Source of the DNA: Sipunculus nudus
Taxonomy: Eukaryota > Annelida > Sipuncula > Golfingiida > Sipunculidae
Length of the DNA stretch: 64,000 bases
NCBI GenBank assembly: GCA_026874595.1
Contig: CM049314.1
Location: 2,193,318 to 2,257,317 of the forward strand
Direction: 5' to 3'
Program-made: the position numbers and the translations under genes
The notes under the pieces: model-generated
Told to the model about the DNA's origin: nothing
The model's database searches: none
What the model saw: the letters and a program-made list of their open reading frames with translations, nothing else
In this document: positions 11,701 through 19,279 of the stretch, in pieces
How the letters are laid out: each line of letters opens with the position of its first letter
How positions within the stretch are numbered: position 1 is the stretch's first letter

Positions 11701-14700
11701 TTTCTTCTCCCCATTCTGTTCCTGGTACAAAATACCTGAAAGTCCACTGAAACTAGCATCAGTATGCAAAATAAAAGGACATGAAAAATCAGCAAAAGCA
11801 AGCACAGGAGGTGTGGATAAAGCATCAATCAATGAGTCAAATGCATTTTGATGATCAGATGTCCAAATAAACGATGGAGTCGCTGAATTCGTAGATTTTA
11901 CTCTTGCCTTTGATTTGCGCTGGTCTCCCTTCAGTAGATTATGGAGAGGTCTAGCCATAGCAGCAAAACCTTTTATGAACTTGCGATAAAAACCTGCAAA
12001 TCCTAAAAATCTACGTACATCCTGGACACAGTTAGGTATTGGCCATTCCTTCAGAACCTGTATTTTGCTGGGATCAGTTTTAATTCCTTCTTTTGACACC
12101 ACGTGACCTAAATACTTGATTTCTTGTTGAAGGAAGTGACATTTAGATGGTTTTAACTTTAGACCTGCATCAGAAAGACGCTGAAAGACAGAATTTAAGC
12201 GGTCCAGGTGTTCATCAAAAGTACGGGACGCTACAATGATATCATCAAGATATAACCAGCATTCCTTCAGATGAAGATCCCCCATAACCTTCTGCATCAA
12301 TCGTTGGAATAAGGCAGGTGCGTTCATTAATCCAAAGGGCATGGTTTCAAATTGATAGAATCCTAATGGACCTACAGTAAAAGCTGTTTTCTCTTTGTCT
12401 TCCTCTGCAACTTCCACCTGCCAATATCCAGACTTCAAGTCTAGGGATGAAAAATACTGACTACCTATTAAAGAGTCCAATGTATCATCCATCCTGGGCA
12501 GAGTGTGAGCATCTCTAATGGTACGACTGTTCAATTTCCTATAATCAATACAAAACCTCAAAGAGTTATCTGGTTTACGCACGAGGACCACAGGACTGGC
12601 AAAAGGACTATTGCTTTCTTTGATGACTTTGGCTTTCAGCATATCTCGAATATGTTCTTTTACCTCATGAAACATTTGTGGTGGAATGCGCCTGTATCTT
12701 TCTCTGAAAGGTTCATTATTGGTTAATTTGATTTCATGTTTTACCACACTGGTGCGCCCCAAATCAGTATCGCTGAAAGAGAAAATATGTTTCCATTTGA
12801 TTAACAAGCTTTGCAGCTGTTCCATTTCAGTTAATGAAATGTCACTGTTAAACTTGAATGAATTAAGGAAATCATCTGCAGCGTCTGAAGCAGGTACTGA
12901 TGGTGGAACAACAGTGGCTTCCTGTAAATCACAAAGAATTGTTTTACTGGGAATGGTAACATGATCACAAGATAAATTCTGTATAGTAACAATGAATCTG
13001 TGTTTTCCACCTGAAGAAAAATCTACTTCCTGGAGCGATGGGTGCATCATCAATCCTGCAGGTAAAGCATGCATGATGTTTTCTTCAGCTACAACTAAAA
13101 CTCTACCCGGCGTATGGGCTCTTGTTAAACCACTAACAGAGACAGTGGCACCAGGCGAGACCTTTATTGCTTTGGTGGATATTACATGATTGATATTACT
13201 AAGAGTTTTCTTCTTCAGTGCCTCGATACTCTGAAAAGCAAGCTTCCATGGGGTTAATATACCTAACTTCTGAACAAACTGGTTTCCCGCCTTGTTCTGG
13301 AGCATCTGTAAACAAGAGCTGAGAAGGTTTGTTCCAATTAAGAAAGGAACCTCATGGTTAAATTCAGTATCCTTCATCACCAGCACTGGAACAGAAAAAC
13401 TTTCATTTTGCAATATATCAGGAAAAATTATGTCAACTGGAACGATCCCAAGATATTCTATTGATTCACCACCAACATGTCGTAAATCGAGTAGATCTTC
13501 CACCCCAGTCATATCAGAACTGGAAAGATGTTTCTTAAAGAACCATTCTGCAACCGTACTAACTTGTGACCCTGTGTCAAGTAAGCCATTGCACGATATG
13601 TTATCAGCAAGCATTTCAACAATATGGGTATTACCGACAACAGGAACAGGGATCGATGGTTTAGATGTGGGTTTACTATCAGCACCTATTCTCCCCCACG
13701 GCTGAGAACAGGTAATGTTCAGTTTATAAGTTTACCAAATCTATCCCTTTTAGCATGACAAGTGTCTGCTGTATGGGTATTTCTTTTACAACGGTTGCAA
13801 TATAAGTCTTTTGGTGTTTCAGTTTCTACGGATTTCTTAGAACGGTCTATGCCTCTACTCATTTGTGCTTTTTCCAACTTTGAAACTCTATTTTCCATCC
13901 TATCCAGTTTTGAGGAGAATTTAGAATCTAAGGCATCCAATCTCTTAAACAATGGGTCAAAATTTGGTGTTTGTTTTGCACTGCTAGATGAAGATAATTG
14001 ATGGGTACTAACAGATGCCTTATCACCTGACCTTACTGATTGGCTCTTTTGCATCTCTAGAGTACGACAGGCTGTGAATATTTCATCAAAGCTTTCGTCA
14101 CATTCAAATCTATATCTGGTAGCTTCTTTGATCTCCTTTGAGACCAAGCCATCCCAAAATTTAGACCTAAGCATTTGGTCATATCCTGAACGAGACAAAG
14201 CACGTTTCTCTTTGATTAAATCTAGCATCCGATGGAGTCTACAGCTCCAGGATACGATATCCTCTTTTGGGCCCTGTTCACTAGAGTGAAACCTATGTTC
14301 CAAAACATTTACAGGTAAGACATTCCCAAAATTTTTGTCAAACTTATCAAGAATATCGTATGGACTTGACCCCTCGGGCATAGATAAAAGTACACTACCT
14401 GCTGTACCTTTAACTGACTGATGTATAGCTGCAAGTATCTGCGCCTGAGAGGTAGAATCCTCTGACAATAATGCCTTCACATGTGACCTCCATTGTTCAT
14501 AACTGCCATCTTGATCTTTACCACCTGTAAAGGAAGGTAATCTTGGATTTAAAACAGAATAACTGTACTTTCCAGAAGGAAAGATGTTGCCACGAACCTT
14601 CCTCATCTCGGCAAAGAGGTCTGATATCTGGTCATCTGAAAGGAATGAGAGCTTGTAAGTCAATTGATGCATACTCCTTGCTGCAATAGACTGTGTGATA

Positions 14701-17700
14701 TCAACATTATTCAACCTATCCCATTCAATCAGAGCATTAATCTCTCTAATGTCAGTCTTCTGACCAGGAGCCAACGAGAATTTCTTGAATTCTGCATGGG
14801 TGACAGAAGATGCCGACTTTTTGTTTTGGAATACGATATATCCTCTACCTGTACACTGGTGTGAGTGTGCTTCCCTAACCAGCAACAAGTTATTTACTTC
14901 CCCAATCTTACCAAACTGGGTCAGCAAATCATCATAATCAACATCCGGTGGGACCCCATGTATGGATACCACACATTTAATGTCAACCATGTTTGCAGTG
15001 TAATGCAAAAACAATCCTAAATGTATTACCCCTACGTGCTATAATACAAAGTAGTTCAAAACAAAAGTCACCTTAACTGTTGTTTACATCTTATAATACA
15101 ATAATATGATCAAGGCAAGAGATACAAGGCAAGAAGTGATGACTGAAATGAGAGAACAAGTCAAAAGTCAAAATGTTAGAAAAAATGGAAATGAGCGAAC
15201 AATTCAAAGTCAAAATGTTAGAAAAAACTGGAAAAATCTGGAAAAGCTCAACAAAGACAACTTTGACAAAAATATCCAGGTAGAAATAAAACCTGGAAGT
15301 TTCCCCAAAATGGAATATTACTTGCCTGAGCGATAATGAAGCGGTAGTGATGGACAGAAGAGAATAATGACGAATAAAGATGAATCCTGACGCCTGCTAC
15401 CAGTCGCTACCACAATGCATGGTTACCTCAGACATTAGATATACATTAAATGTGACCCCTACACATACATGTTTAAACGATAATATCAGCAAAAAGTTCT
15501 GCGAAAAACGTTCTGCTACGAACTGTTCTAGTCACAGTTCAAAATGAACATTAAAACGTCAAAGCCACGTGTTCCACTGAAATAATTAACAGGGGTACAT
15601 GCTAAAGTTCAGCGGCGAAAAAGTACCTTGTGTGGTGAATTCCTTTGACACTCCGAAAACCAGCCGGCTTTGATTTCCTTCGTGAACACAGAAATCGCCT
15701 ACAGGCGCACAAAATAATTTCAAGCAGCTTTAAATTTTGCACATAATGAACAGAGCACAGTGATCCTCGACGTAGTCATGCATGACATGGCATAAAGCGG
15801 CACGCGCAGTTCGAAGCGAAATACCCGGGTCCTCAACGGGTTAAAGCGACGTCTTGCGGTCCAAGAAATAAAATACTGGCCAGTATTGTAAGATAGTCCG
15901 TGTAGCGACATTGGAGATTCCTTGTAGGCCTACTCATAGCATACACGTGTTAATGCGCATAATAACACACTCGACGTTATATACCAAGACATCTCACTGG
16001 GGGCTCCATTTGTAACGGGGTCGGAAATAAGCGTTCGGGAGATGTTGGTCTCTCTCTCTCTCTCTCGACCAAGAAAAAAAAAAGACGTCCAGTGGTGGTG
16101 TATACGTTTACTACAAGATAGACAAAATAGAGATATGGCGTGCTGCCACAACCAACAGTATGAGCGGAATCTGCTTTATAACACATGTTAACATACATAA
16201 AGACATACGGAGATATACGATAAGAAAACACTCGCATGCATGTATTTCATGCATGAGAGTAAAAATGAAGACGGGTTCAGAGAGAGTAAAAATTACGTTT
16301 CAGCTCGAGAGCAAAACGGAAACCATGATTAAGCTCGAGTGAAAACTTCGTCAATATTACAAGGTAAGTTAAAGCATATATTCAGAGACTATTTAGAGAC
16401 GAGAGTTATAAAGGTGGTAATAAAATAAGAAACCTTTAACAATATGAAAAGTGGTAACTCACCTACAAGATAGACAAAATAGAGATATGGCGTGCTGCCA
16501 CAACCAACAGTATGAGCGGAATGCCGTCTCCACGGCAAGAATTCCCGCTATTACCTGCTCTTTTGTTATGTAAAACGACCAAATCTTAAGGGGGAACTAT
16601 GGTCTGGATTGAGCAAAAAAAATATAAAGCAACTCCCTGAGGGAGAACACAGGAAAGAACCAGACGAGTTTAAGATAGACCCGTTATATATATATATATA
16701 TATATATCCTACCTTTGGTTAATAAGACATTGCTAACCCTTTTTTTTCGGGGAATTACCTAAATTTCTACTATTCGTTAAATGAATTAATGAAACGGTTT
16801 AAATCAGCCATTAACTTGTATGACAGGTCTTGGTTTTGGACTGGTCCATGTTCCCAGCGTGGTGATTGTGGGATATTACTTCAACACGAGGCGACCTCTG
16901 GCACTCGCCATGCCACCGATATTGCGGAAGCTGATCCGTCTGTTCGGGTGGCGTGGGGCGTATATAATTTCAGCAGGAATCTGTCTTAACATGTGTGTGG
17001 CTTCATCTTTACTGCGACCGATCAGTATTCAAAAAGAAGATACGGATAACCCCAAGGAAAGCTCTTTAAAAAGCAGTTCTCCCGACCACATAAATAAGGA
17101 AATGAAGCAGATGAGGAAAATATTTGATTTATCACAGATCAAAGATTTTCGACAATGGATACTTGTCCTTTGTAACCTTATGTGGAACATCGGTGCGTTT
17201 ATATTTCTAACGTTGCTACCAGATTATGCTAAAACGCACGGTGTGTCAAAAGATAACGTCCCATGGCTTGTCTCCATGTTTGGGCTGAAAAATCTTTTAA
17301 CCAAGATGGTAATCGGGTTTGTTCCAAATACTCCAAGCTTCGACCGCCTTTTGATGTTTTCTTTAAGCACGGCAGGAGGTGGATGCGCAATTTTGCTGGT
17401 TTTCCTTAAACCTTTTTTTCGCGACCCTGATGACTTATGCAGCTTTATACGGGGTTTTTATTGGTACTCAGGTTGCGGTTGAACCTGTTGTGCTAACAAG
17501 GATATTTGGGGTGCATAAATTAAACAGTGCTTTCGGACTTTTAATGATTGGCGATGGAGTTGGAGCATTCGTAGGACCACCAGCCGCTGGTAAGTTAATT
17601 TAAAATAATTTGATAATAATTCTGTCTAAAAAATGTTTTCACATTAATGTATACGTAATTTTTTTTTGTATGTGTGACATATTGGGATAATCTGCAGGCT

Positions 17701-18619
17701 GATAAGTGAACGATTTTTTCGTAACTTTCAGCTTTATTGAATGCCGCCCGGATATTGTTTATATAAGGATCTTGAATAATATTCTTACAGATTGTTGAGT
17801 AAAGTATGTGTATTTTTGATTATGGTGGACCCAAAAATGAATATGTGGATCAAACTATGTTCGCTGTACACAAGTTCAACAAGCTAATCTTTAATCAGTT
17901 TCAATTGAGAAAGATCGGTGTGCCTGCCAGGAGAGTGTGTTATATCACACGTGAGAGATAGACAAAGCAATATTTCATTCTAGCACGCTCATTAATTGCA
18001 GGCTTTAAGCATGGAATATGTTTTCTGTATGATTTAAATGTCTGCCCAATTATAATCGCTATATGGACATCCCCATATGAACATAATGCATTGATATTCC
18101 GTCCTTCAGTCACACCAGGTTTAGAAAATATTGTCCTTAATATAAAGTTGTCACACCAGCAGGAGTGTATTTGGAATTGCTTATTATTTATCAATCACTG
18201 TTAATTATAAATAAAAACAATCAAATGTACCTTGATAAAAAACTGAGTCCCGAAAGGTTTTGCTCTTGAAATACTTTAATTTTGATATCCTCCTGAACTT
18301 GTCAAACATTATCATTGAATTTTGACGTGTGTAGACACCATTTGAGACAGCTTTTTTGTATATAATAGGGTTCATCTATAAATGTGTCACACTGAATTGT
18401 TAAATGTAATTTTTTACAGGCTGGATTTATGACCGGACAGGAAATTTTAACCTCTGCTTCGTTTTTGCCGGAACCATCAGCTTAATATCGGCTGGCCAAT
18501 TGTTTGCGCTGTTTGTTTATCAGAGAAGGCATGAGAAAGCAAAAGAAGACACTAAGAATGTCCCAAGTCATGACATTTCTGTGAACGTCGGCGTTCCAAC
18601 TATAAGCAATGGGGTATAA
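668..18619 (+). CDS. MCT copy A: SLC16-type monocarboxylate transporter, five exons, probably broken
   Basis: Gene model built from five exons (668-738, 4489-4709, 5051-5194, 16827-17589, 18420-18619) whose phases join cleanly. Ignoring one extra T in exon 4 it would encode about 465 residues, the usual MCT length. Family evidence: the TM1 signature DGGYGW in exon 2, the YFNTRRPLA motif before TM5 in exon 4, and GWRGA after it. Known family role: proton-linked or facilitated transport of monocarboxylates and similar small molecules across the plasma membrane; the substrate cannot be read here. Odd points are a frameshift in a T run (17413-17419) and a 12-codon deletion relative to copy C near 16902. 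Intron 3 (11.6 kb) hosts a Ty3/Gypsy element. An AATAAA lies 4 nt after the stop. Confidence 0.8.
1028..1318 (-). mobile_element. tRNA-derived SINE
   Basis: Read on the minus strand, the head has a tRNA-like A box (TGGTTAGGTGTAATGG) and a perfect B box (GGTTCGAATCC) at about 1248-1260, spaced as in a tRNA. A roughly 200-bp non-tRNA body follows and ends in an A/T-rich tail near 1028. The acceptor stem does not pair well, so it is not a functional tRNA gene. Bivalves carry many SINEs of this design. Confidence 0.65.
2690..3260 (+). repeat. Degenerate short repeats ending in a GACG-rich tract and hairpin
   Basis: Imperfect copies of a unit with core TGACCTTGA...AAGGTCAT recur at about 2840, 2940 and 3070. 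They are followed by a GACGGAC tract (about 3203-3225) and a tail with the weak hairpin arms GTCC and GGAC. The same module lies at 23590-23905 in copy B and 56060-56345 in copy C, so it was in intron 1 before the triplication. Confidence 0.6.
3701..3816 (+). promoter_or_regulatory. Candidate internal promoter: TATA box and downstream splice donor
   Basis: TATAAAAG at 3701-3708 lies in a block conserved in copy B (30676-30683). About 107 bases further on, TCAG|GTGAGC (3811-3820) would serve as a donor for a short first exon joining exon 2. The donor is changed in B, and no equivalent is evident in C. Inference only. Confidence 0.25.
4489..4709 (+). CDS. MCT copy A exon 2 (TM1-TM2)
   Basis: 221 nt between acceptor GACAG and a weak donor GTTTCT. 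It contains PPDGGYGWVVV, the MCT TM1 signature, then a hydrophobic helix (AASFFLQFVALG), the loop FIELLDVFQEGKG and the start of TM2 (ITALTGSITTGLLFGT). Fully open. Copies at 32339 and 60137 share the boundaries. Confidence 0.85.
4710..5050 (+). other. Intron 2 of MCT copy A
   Basis: AT-rich, 341 bp, ending in TTTTTTACAG. It aligns along its length with intron 2 of B and C. Nothing else seen. Confidence 0.7.
5051..5194 (+). CDS. MCT copy A exon 3 (TM3-TM4)
   Basis: 144 nt, phase 1 in and out, consensus donor GTAAGT. It encodes GPFSTVLTYRFGFR, the loop ahead of TM3, then hydrophobic VTVSCGALLATAG and SIYILVISNGIIL, as in other MCTs. Open reading frame; copies B (32891-33034) and C (60688-60831) are the same length. 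Confidence 0.85.
5640..8230 (-). repeat. Dispersed tandem array, units of roughly 300-330 bp
   Basis: Units contain CAGACTGGTGGCACCACCTG or variants at about 5970, 6295, 6622, 6902, 7003 and 8058, each followed by a T-rich stretch, CTCTATTTTT, and GTTAACAGGGCACAAATCGTAACC. On the minus strand it ends near 5650-5715 in a GACGGACGACGG-like tract. The same family, inverted, makes the array at 24780-26345; shorter versions sit in intron 3 of B (34430-34860) and C (62580-62730). It is interrupted by 7241-7957. Confidence 0.7.
7241..7957 (+). mobile_element. Helitron-like non-autonomous element with internal ~140-bp repeats
   Basis: The 717-bp segment interrupts an array unit. Its left flank ends AATAA; its right flank starts TTAAATATTAG; the sister unit at 6184 reads AATAATTTAATATTAG uninterrupted, so insertion lies between A and T without duplication. 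The 3' end is CTAG (7954-7957), with the palindrome GGACAATTGTCC 8 bases before it, both Helitron-type features. The 5' end is TTAGG rather than TC. Inside are three copies of a ~140-bp unit (CTTTC followed by GATA.CT.AACAACAACCT) and a TTCCGTCC tract. No Rep/helicase, so it is non-autonomous if real. Confidence 0.5.
8331..8378. repeat. (TA)n microsatellite, left part
   Basis: About 24 TA units. By comparison with copies B and C this and the tracts at 8682-8743 and 16684-16707 are one ancestral microsatellite split by insertions. Confidence 0.85.
8379..8681 (-). mobile_element. Penelope-like 3' fragment between two (TA)n tracts
   Basis: On the minus strand it contains CTGAAGAGTGCCGTAC, a short loop, then GGTACGAAAC and, further on, TTCCTTACACATG next to (TA)n. 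The layout CTGARGAG-hairpin-CGAAAC near the 3' end is typical of Penelope-like retroelements; a similar sequence lies at 46530-46650. No RT or GIY-YIG coding is left, so the family call is tentative. Confidence 0.35.
8682..8743. repeat. (TA)n microsatellite, target of the Ty3/Gypsy insertion
   Basis: Uninterrupted TA repeat up to the first base of the LTR. The matching tract after the element (16684-16707) shows that the element landed in TA repeats, so its target duplication cannot be told apart. Confidence 0.85.
8744..9431 (-). repeat. 3' LTR of the Ty3/Gypsy element
   Basis: 688 bp; minus-strand start TGTATATAACGGG, end CGTTACA. It contains a 24-nt CT run (8782-8805), and a 60-bp direct repeat at 8850-8909 and 9202-9261. 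On the host strand it carries a consensus donor AAGGTAAGT near 9102. Confidence 0.95.
9432..9441 (-). promoter_or_regulatory. Polypurine tract
   Basis: Minus-strand AAGAGGGGGG directly abuts the TG start of the 3' LTR, as expected of the plus-strand primer in reverse transcription. Confidence 0.85.
9553..13614 (-). CDS. pol: Pol polyprotein: protease, reverse transcriptase, RNase H, integrase
   Basis: 1353 codons from the first ATG, all open. Aspartic protease motif LLDTGSQ with D13. RT about 295-560 with the catalytic YLDD at 455-458 and upstream LDLKSGYWQV. RNase H follows with D619, E660 and D686. Integrase has the zinc finger H873, H878, C908, C911 (HX4HX29CX2C) and the DDE triad D938, D997, E1032 with 34 residues before the E. 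No chromodomain is evident in the C-terminal tail, which is Ser/Asp rich. The frame is open upstream to 13731 and overlaps the end of gag in the -1 frame, so pol is probably made as a Gag-Pol fusion, not from this ATG. Domain order RT-RH-IN places it in Ty3/Gypsy. Confidence 0.97.
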   Translation of the reverse strand: MLADNISCNGLLDTGSQVSTVAEWFFKKHLSSSDMTGVEDLLDLRHVGGESIEYLGIVPVDIIFPDILQNESFSVPVLVMKDTEFNHEVPFLIGTNLLSSCLQMLQNKAGNQFVQKLGILTPWKLAFQSIEALKKKTLSNINHVISTKAIKVSPGATVSVSGLTRAHTPGRVLVVAEENIMHALPAGLMMHPSLQEVDFSSGGKHRFIVTIQNLSCDHVTIPSKTILCDLQEATVVPPSVPASDAADDFLNSFKFNSDISLTEMEQLQSLLIKWKHIFSFSDTDLGRTSVVKHEIKLTNNEPFRERYRRIPPQMFHEVKEHIRDMLKAKVIKESNSPFASPVVLVRKPDNSLRFCIDYRKLNSRTIRDAHTLPRMDDTLDSLIGSQYFSSLDLKSGYWQVEVAEEDKEKTAFTVGPLGFYQFETMPFGLMNAPALFQRLMQKVMGDLHLKECWLYLDDIIVASRTFDEHLDRLNSVFQRLSDAGLKLKPSKCHFLQQEIKYLGHVVSKEGIKTDPSKIQVLKEWPIPNCVQDVRRFLGFAGFYRKFIKGFAAMARPLHNLLKGDQRKSKARVKSTNSATPSFIWTSDHQNAFDSLIDALSTPPVLAFADFSCPFILHTDASFSGLSGILYQEQNGEKKPIAFASRSLTPAESRYPAHKLEFLALKWSITDKFKDYLYGSRFTVFTDNNPLTYVLSTAKLDATGQRWIAELANYEFSIQYRLGKHNIDADALSRIPRAIRDKGRGEGQDIPPEVVKAICNPDVATPGLISTITCMPDTVLCMNIPSTSLFQDPQDIRSAQRQDDLLKPFILYLKDGTRISKPTLMPDQIYLFRYLDSLILKDGILYRRRLCDGKEQFQLVVPSQCRQTAMSGIHDDVGHLGRNRTLQLAQDRFFWPKMTRDIEKYVRECPRCIRRKSPPDTAPLVSLSSNGPMELLCIDFLSIEPSRGGVENVLVMTDHFTRYAMAMPCRSTKAKQTAKMLLNTFVNHYGFPSRIHSDQGRQFESQLIRELCRLCGIKKSRTTPYHAQGNPVERFNRTLLSMLGTLEDEQKRNWKEHVGPLTHAYNCSKNESTGYSPFFLMFGRHPQLPIDLILGTDSPTDQQAYRTYVSDLKNQLSTAYDIAQRTSAASKHRHKKLYDRRSHGAVLDIGDRVLVRNVAFTGKHKLANKWGEQVYVIKMQPKAGIPVYVVSPIDNPSLSRTLHRNLLLPIDYSPDPPTVNVQRNVPDSQNSSDLSSDSENDSDAIIMVIDSEHSMSNDDTIDDHLSISEPTFTNIQDDVPVLSAAESVISDDESVTSMVCDNEGPWVQSPVYIPPPDNAPSLSVNIESPPRPLRRSTRQKRLPAYLRRLCHRLS
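13719..13731 (-). promoter_or_regulatory. Gag/pol overlap, presumed -1 frameshift site
   Basis: The gag stop TGA is at 13721-13719; the pol frame, one base back, has its last upstream stop at 13734-13732. The usable window is therefore about 11 bases. The minus-strand sequence just before the stop is CTTATAAAC, which ends like known -1 slip sites (AAAC) but is not a canonical heptamer. Confidence 0.5.
13719..15014 (-). CDS. gag: Gag with N-terminal RRM-like domain, PNMA-like capsid and zinc knuckle
   Basis: 431 residues. Residues about 12-75 (CVVSIHGVPPDVDYDDL, then GKIGEV, then GRGYIVF) show the beta-alpha-beta layout and aromatic RNP1-like core of an RRM fold. PNMA-family proteins, which derive from Ty3-type gag, have such an RRM-like N-terminus. 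Residues about 150-340 contain LPSFTGG, YEQWRSHV and a helical capsid-like region with EHRFHSSEQ. A coiled-coil-like stretch at about 350-385 (FDPLFKRLDALDSK) precedes a CCHC knuckle C406, C409, H414, C419. A second Met at position 9 is an alternative start. The PNMA link is from pattern recognition, not a profile search. Confidence 0.85.
   Translation of the reverse strand: MFLHYTANMVDIKCVVSIHGVPPDVDYDDLLTQFGKIGEVNNLLLVREAHSHQCTGRGYIVFQNKKSASSVTHAEFKKFSLAPGQKTDIREINALIEWDRLNNVDITQSIAARSMHQLTYKLSFLSDDQISDLFAEMRKVRGNIFPSGKYSYSVLNPRLPSFTGGKDQDGSYEQWRSHVKALLSEDSTSQAQILAAIHQSVKGTAGSVLLSMPEGSSPYDILDKFDKNFGNVLPVNVLEHRFHSSEQGPKEDIVSWSCRLHRMLDLIKEKRALSRSGYDQMLRSKFWDGLVSKEIKEATRYRFECDESFDEIFTACRTLEMQKSQSVRSGDKASVSTHQLSSSSSAKQTPNFDPLFKRLDALDSKFSSKLDRMENRVSKLEKAQMSRGIDRSKKSVETETPKDLYCNRCKRNTHTADTCHAKRDRFGKLIN
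15015..16010 (-). other. 5' leader of the Ty3/Gypsy element
   Basis: About 996 bases between the 5' LTR and gag. It contains a purine-rich stretch with the sequence AAAGTCAAAATGTTAGAAAA on the plus strand in two nearby copies (about 15163 and 15207). Packaging signals are expected here, but none can be named. Confidence 0.6.
15991..16008 (-). promoter_or_regulatory. tRNA primer-binding site candidate
   Basis: Two bases inside the 5' LTR the minus strand reads TGGAGCCCCCAGTGAGAT. TGG pairs with the CCA end of a tRNA, and the position fits. The tRNA was not identified. Confidence 0.6.
16011..16692 (-). repeat. 5' LTR of the Ty3/Gypsy element
   Basis: About 682 bp; same as the 3' LTR apart from an 18-nt CT run, one substitution, and the outer CA replaced by TA within TA repeats. 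The 60-bp internal direct repeat is also present here. Confidence 0.93.
16827..17589 (+). pseudogene. MCT copy A exon 4 (TM4-TM11) with frameshift and 12-codon deletion
   Basis: 763 nt, acceptor TGACAG, donor GTAAG. It begins GLGFGLVHVPSVVIVGYYF, then NTRRPLA and GWRGAYIISAGICLNM, a charged central loop (KEDTDNPKES), and the C-terminal helices (LFGLLM-type NSAFGLLMIGDGVGAFVGPP). Seven Ts at 17413-17419, where six would keep frame, break the ORF; the phase of the exon end fits the neighbours only if one T is removed. Against copy C, 36 bases are missing at about 16902, which removes the glycine-rich AVALCSGGGGAG segment of TM5. The T run could be a sequencing error; the deletion is not. Confidence 0.85.
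17590..18419 (+). other. Intron 4 of MCT copy A
   Basis: 830 bp, AT-rich, from GTAAGT to TTTTTTACAG. The last ~150 bases match the DNA before exon 5 of copy B. No other feature seen. Confidence 0.7.
18420..18619 (+). CDS. MCT copy A exon 5 (TM12 and cytosolic tail)
   Basis: 200 nt; completes Gly, then WIYDRTGNFNLCFVFAG and ISLISAGQLFALFVYQRR (last helix with basic stop-transfer), a charged tail, and TAA at 18617-18619. AATAAA at 18623-18628 could be the poly(A) signal. Confidence 0.85.
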
Positions 18620-19260
18620 TATAATAAAAGCTATTGAGCCAGGGGCGTGTATACATAAGTATCATGGATTTATGTCATTGTTCAAACTTAGTATGTTATT
18701 ATATTTAGATAACACATTCAGATATAACATATTTAGATATACAAAGTAATTTTTTCTAAGATTTTAATCGTGTGATTATCACATACATACATATTTAAAT
18801 ATTGCGCAAACTTTAAAACGTTTGACACTGCGATTCCGTTTCCTTTAGCGTTTATTTTCTTGAATTTAATAATGATTGAATTAACCGCAAACAACTGACA
18901 ATACCTCTCATTTTAATTCTATAAGGATATTGATAAGCATAAATGTTAAGGAATTCACAAATATGCATAGAATATATATTTCTTTAAGTTCAGAACAGTA
19001 CGTTTCATAAAAGGGATACTTTTAATTAACTCATAAATGGATCCTTAATTACAATTTAATCAAAAGACAAGTCGAATTATTAACTGGTATAAGACATTGG
19101 TAATTACATTACATAACTAGAATACGGGTAGTCGACAAGCGACTACGTGTATCCGCCTAAATCAGAGTGGAACGGGTGAAGTGAGGCATGGATTGAGTGG
19201 CAAGGGGAAATAGAGTGTTGCATATTAGCATGGATGTCTGCAGCCAAATTGTGTATGTAG
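18620..19260 (+). other. 3' flank of MCT copy A
   Basis: AT-rich. The first ~150 bases match 46326-46480 downstream of copy B, which shows that the duplication unit extends past the gene. Nothing else seen. Confidence 0.5.
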
Positions 19261-19279
19261 GTTGCCCCCCCCCCCCCCA

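Larger units (their letters stand above)
8744..16692 (-). mobile_element. Ty3/Gypsy LTR retrotransposon, near-intact and young
   Basis: 7949 bp on the minus strand in the order LTR, primer site, ~1-kb leader, gag, pol (PR-RT-RNaseH-IN), polypurine tract, LTR. The LTRs begin TG and end CA on the outer strand, except for the terminal dinucleotide of the 5' LTR, which has merged into TA repeats. The two LTRs differ by one base change (9165 versus 16426) and by a 6-base length difference in a CT run, so the insertion is recent. Both ORFs are open. It sits antisense in intron 3 of MCT copy A. Confidence 0.95.

Noticed and set aside
13292..13705. 137-codon plus-strand ORF
   Set aside because: Antisense shadow of pol and the gag-pol joint.
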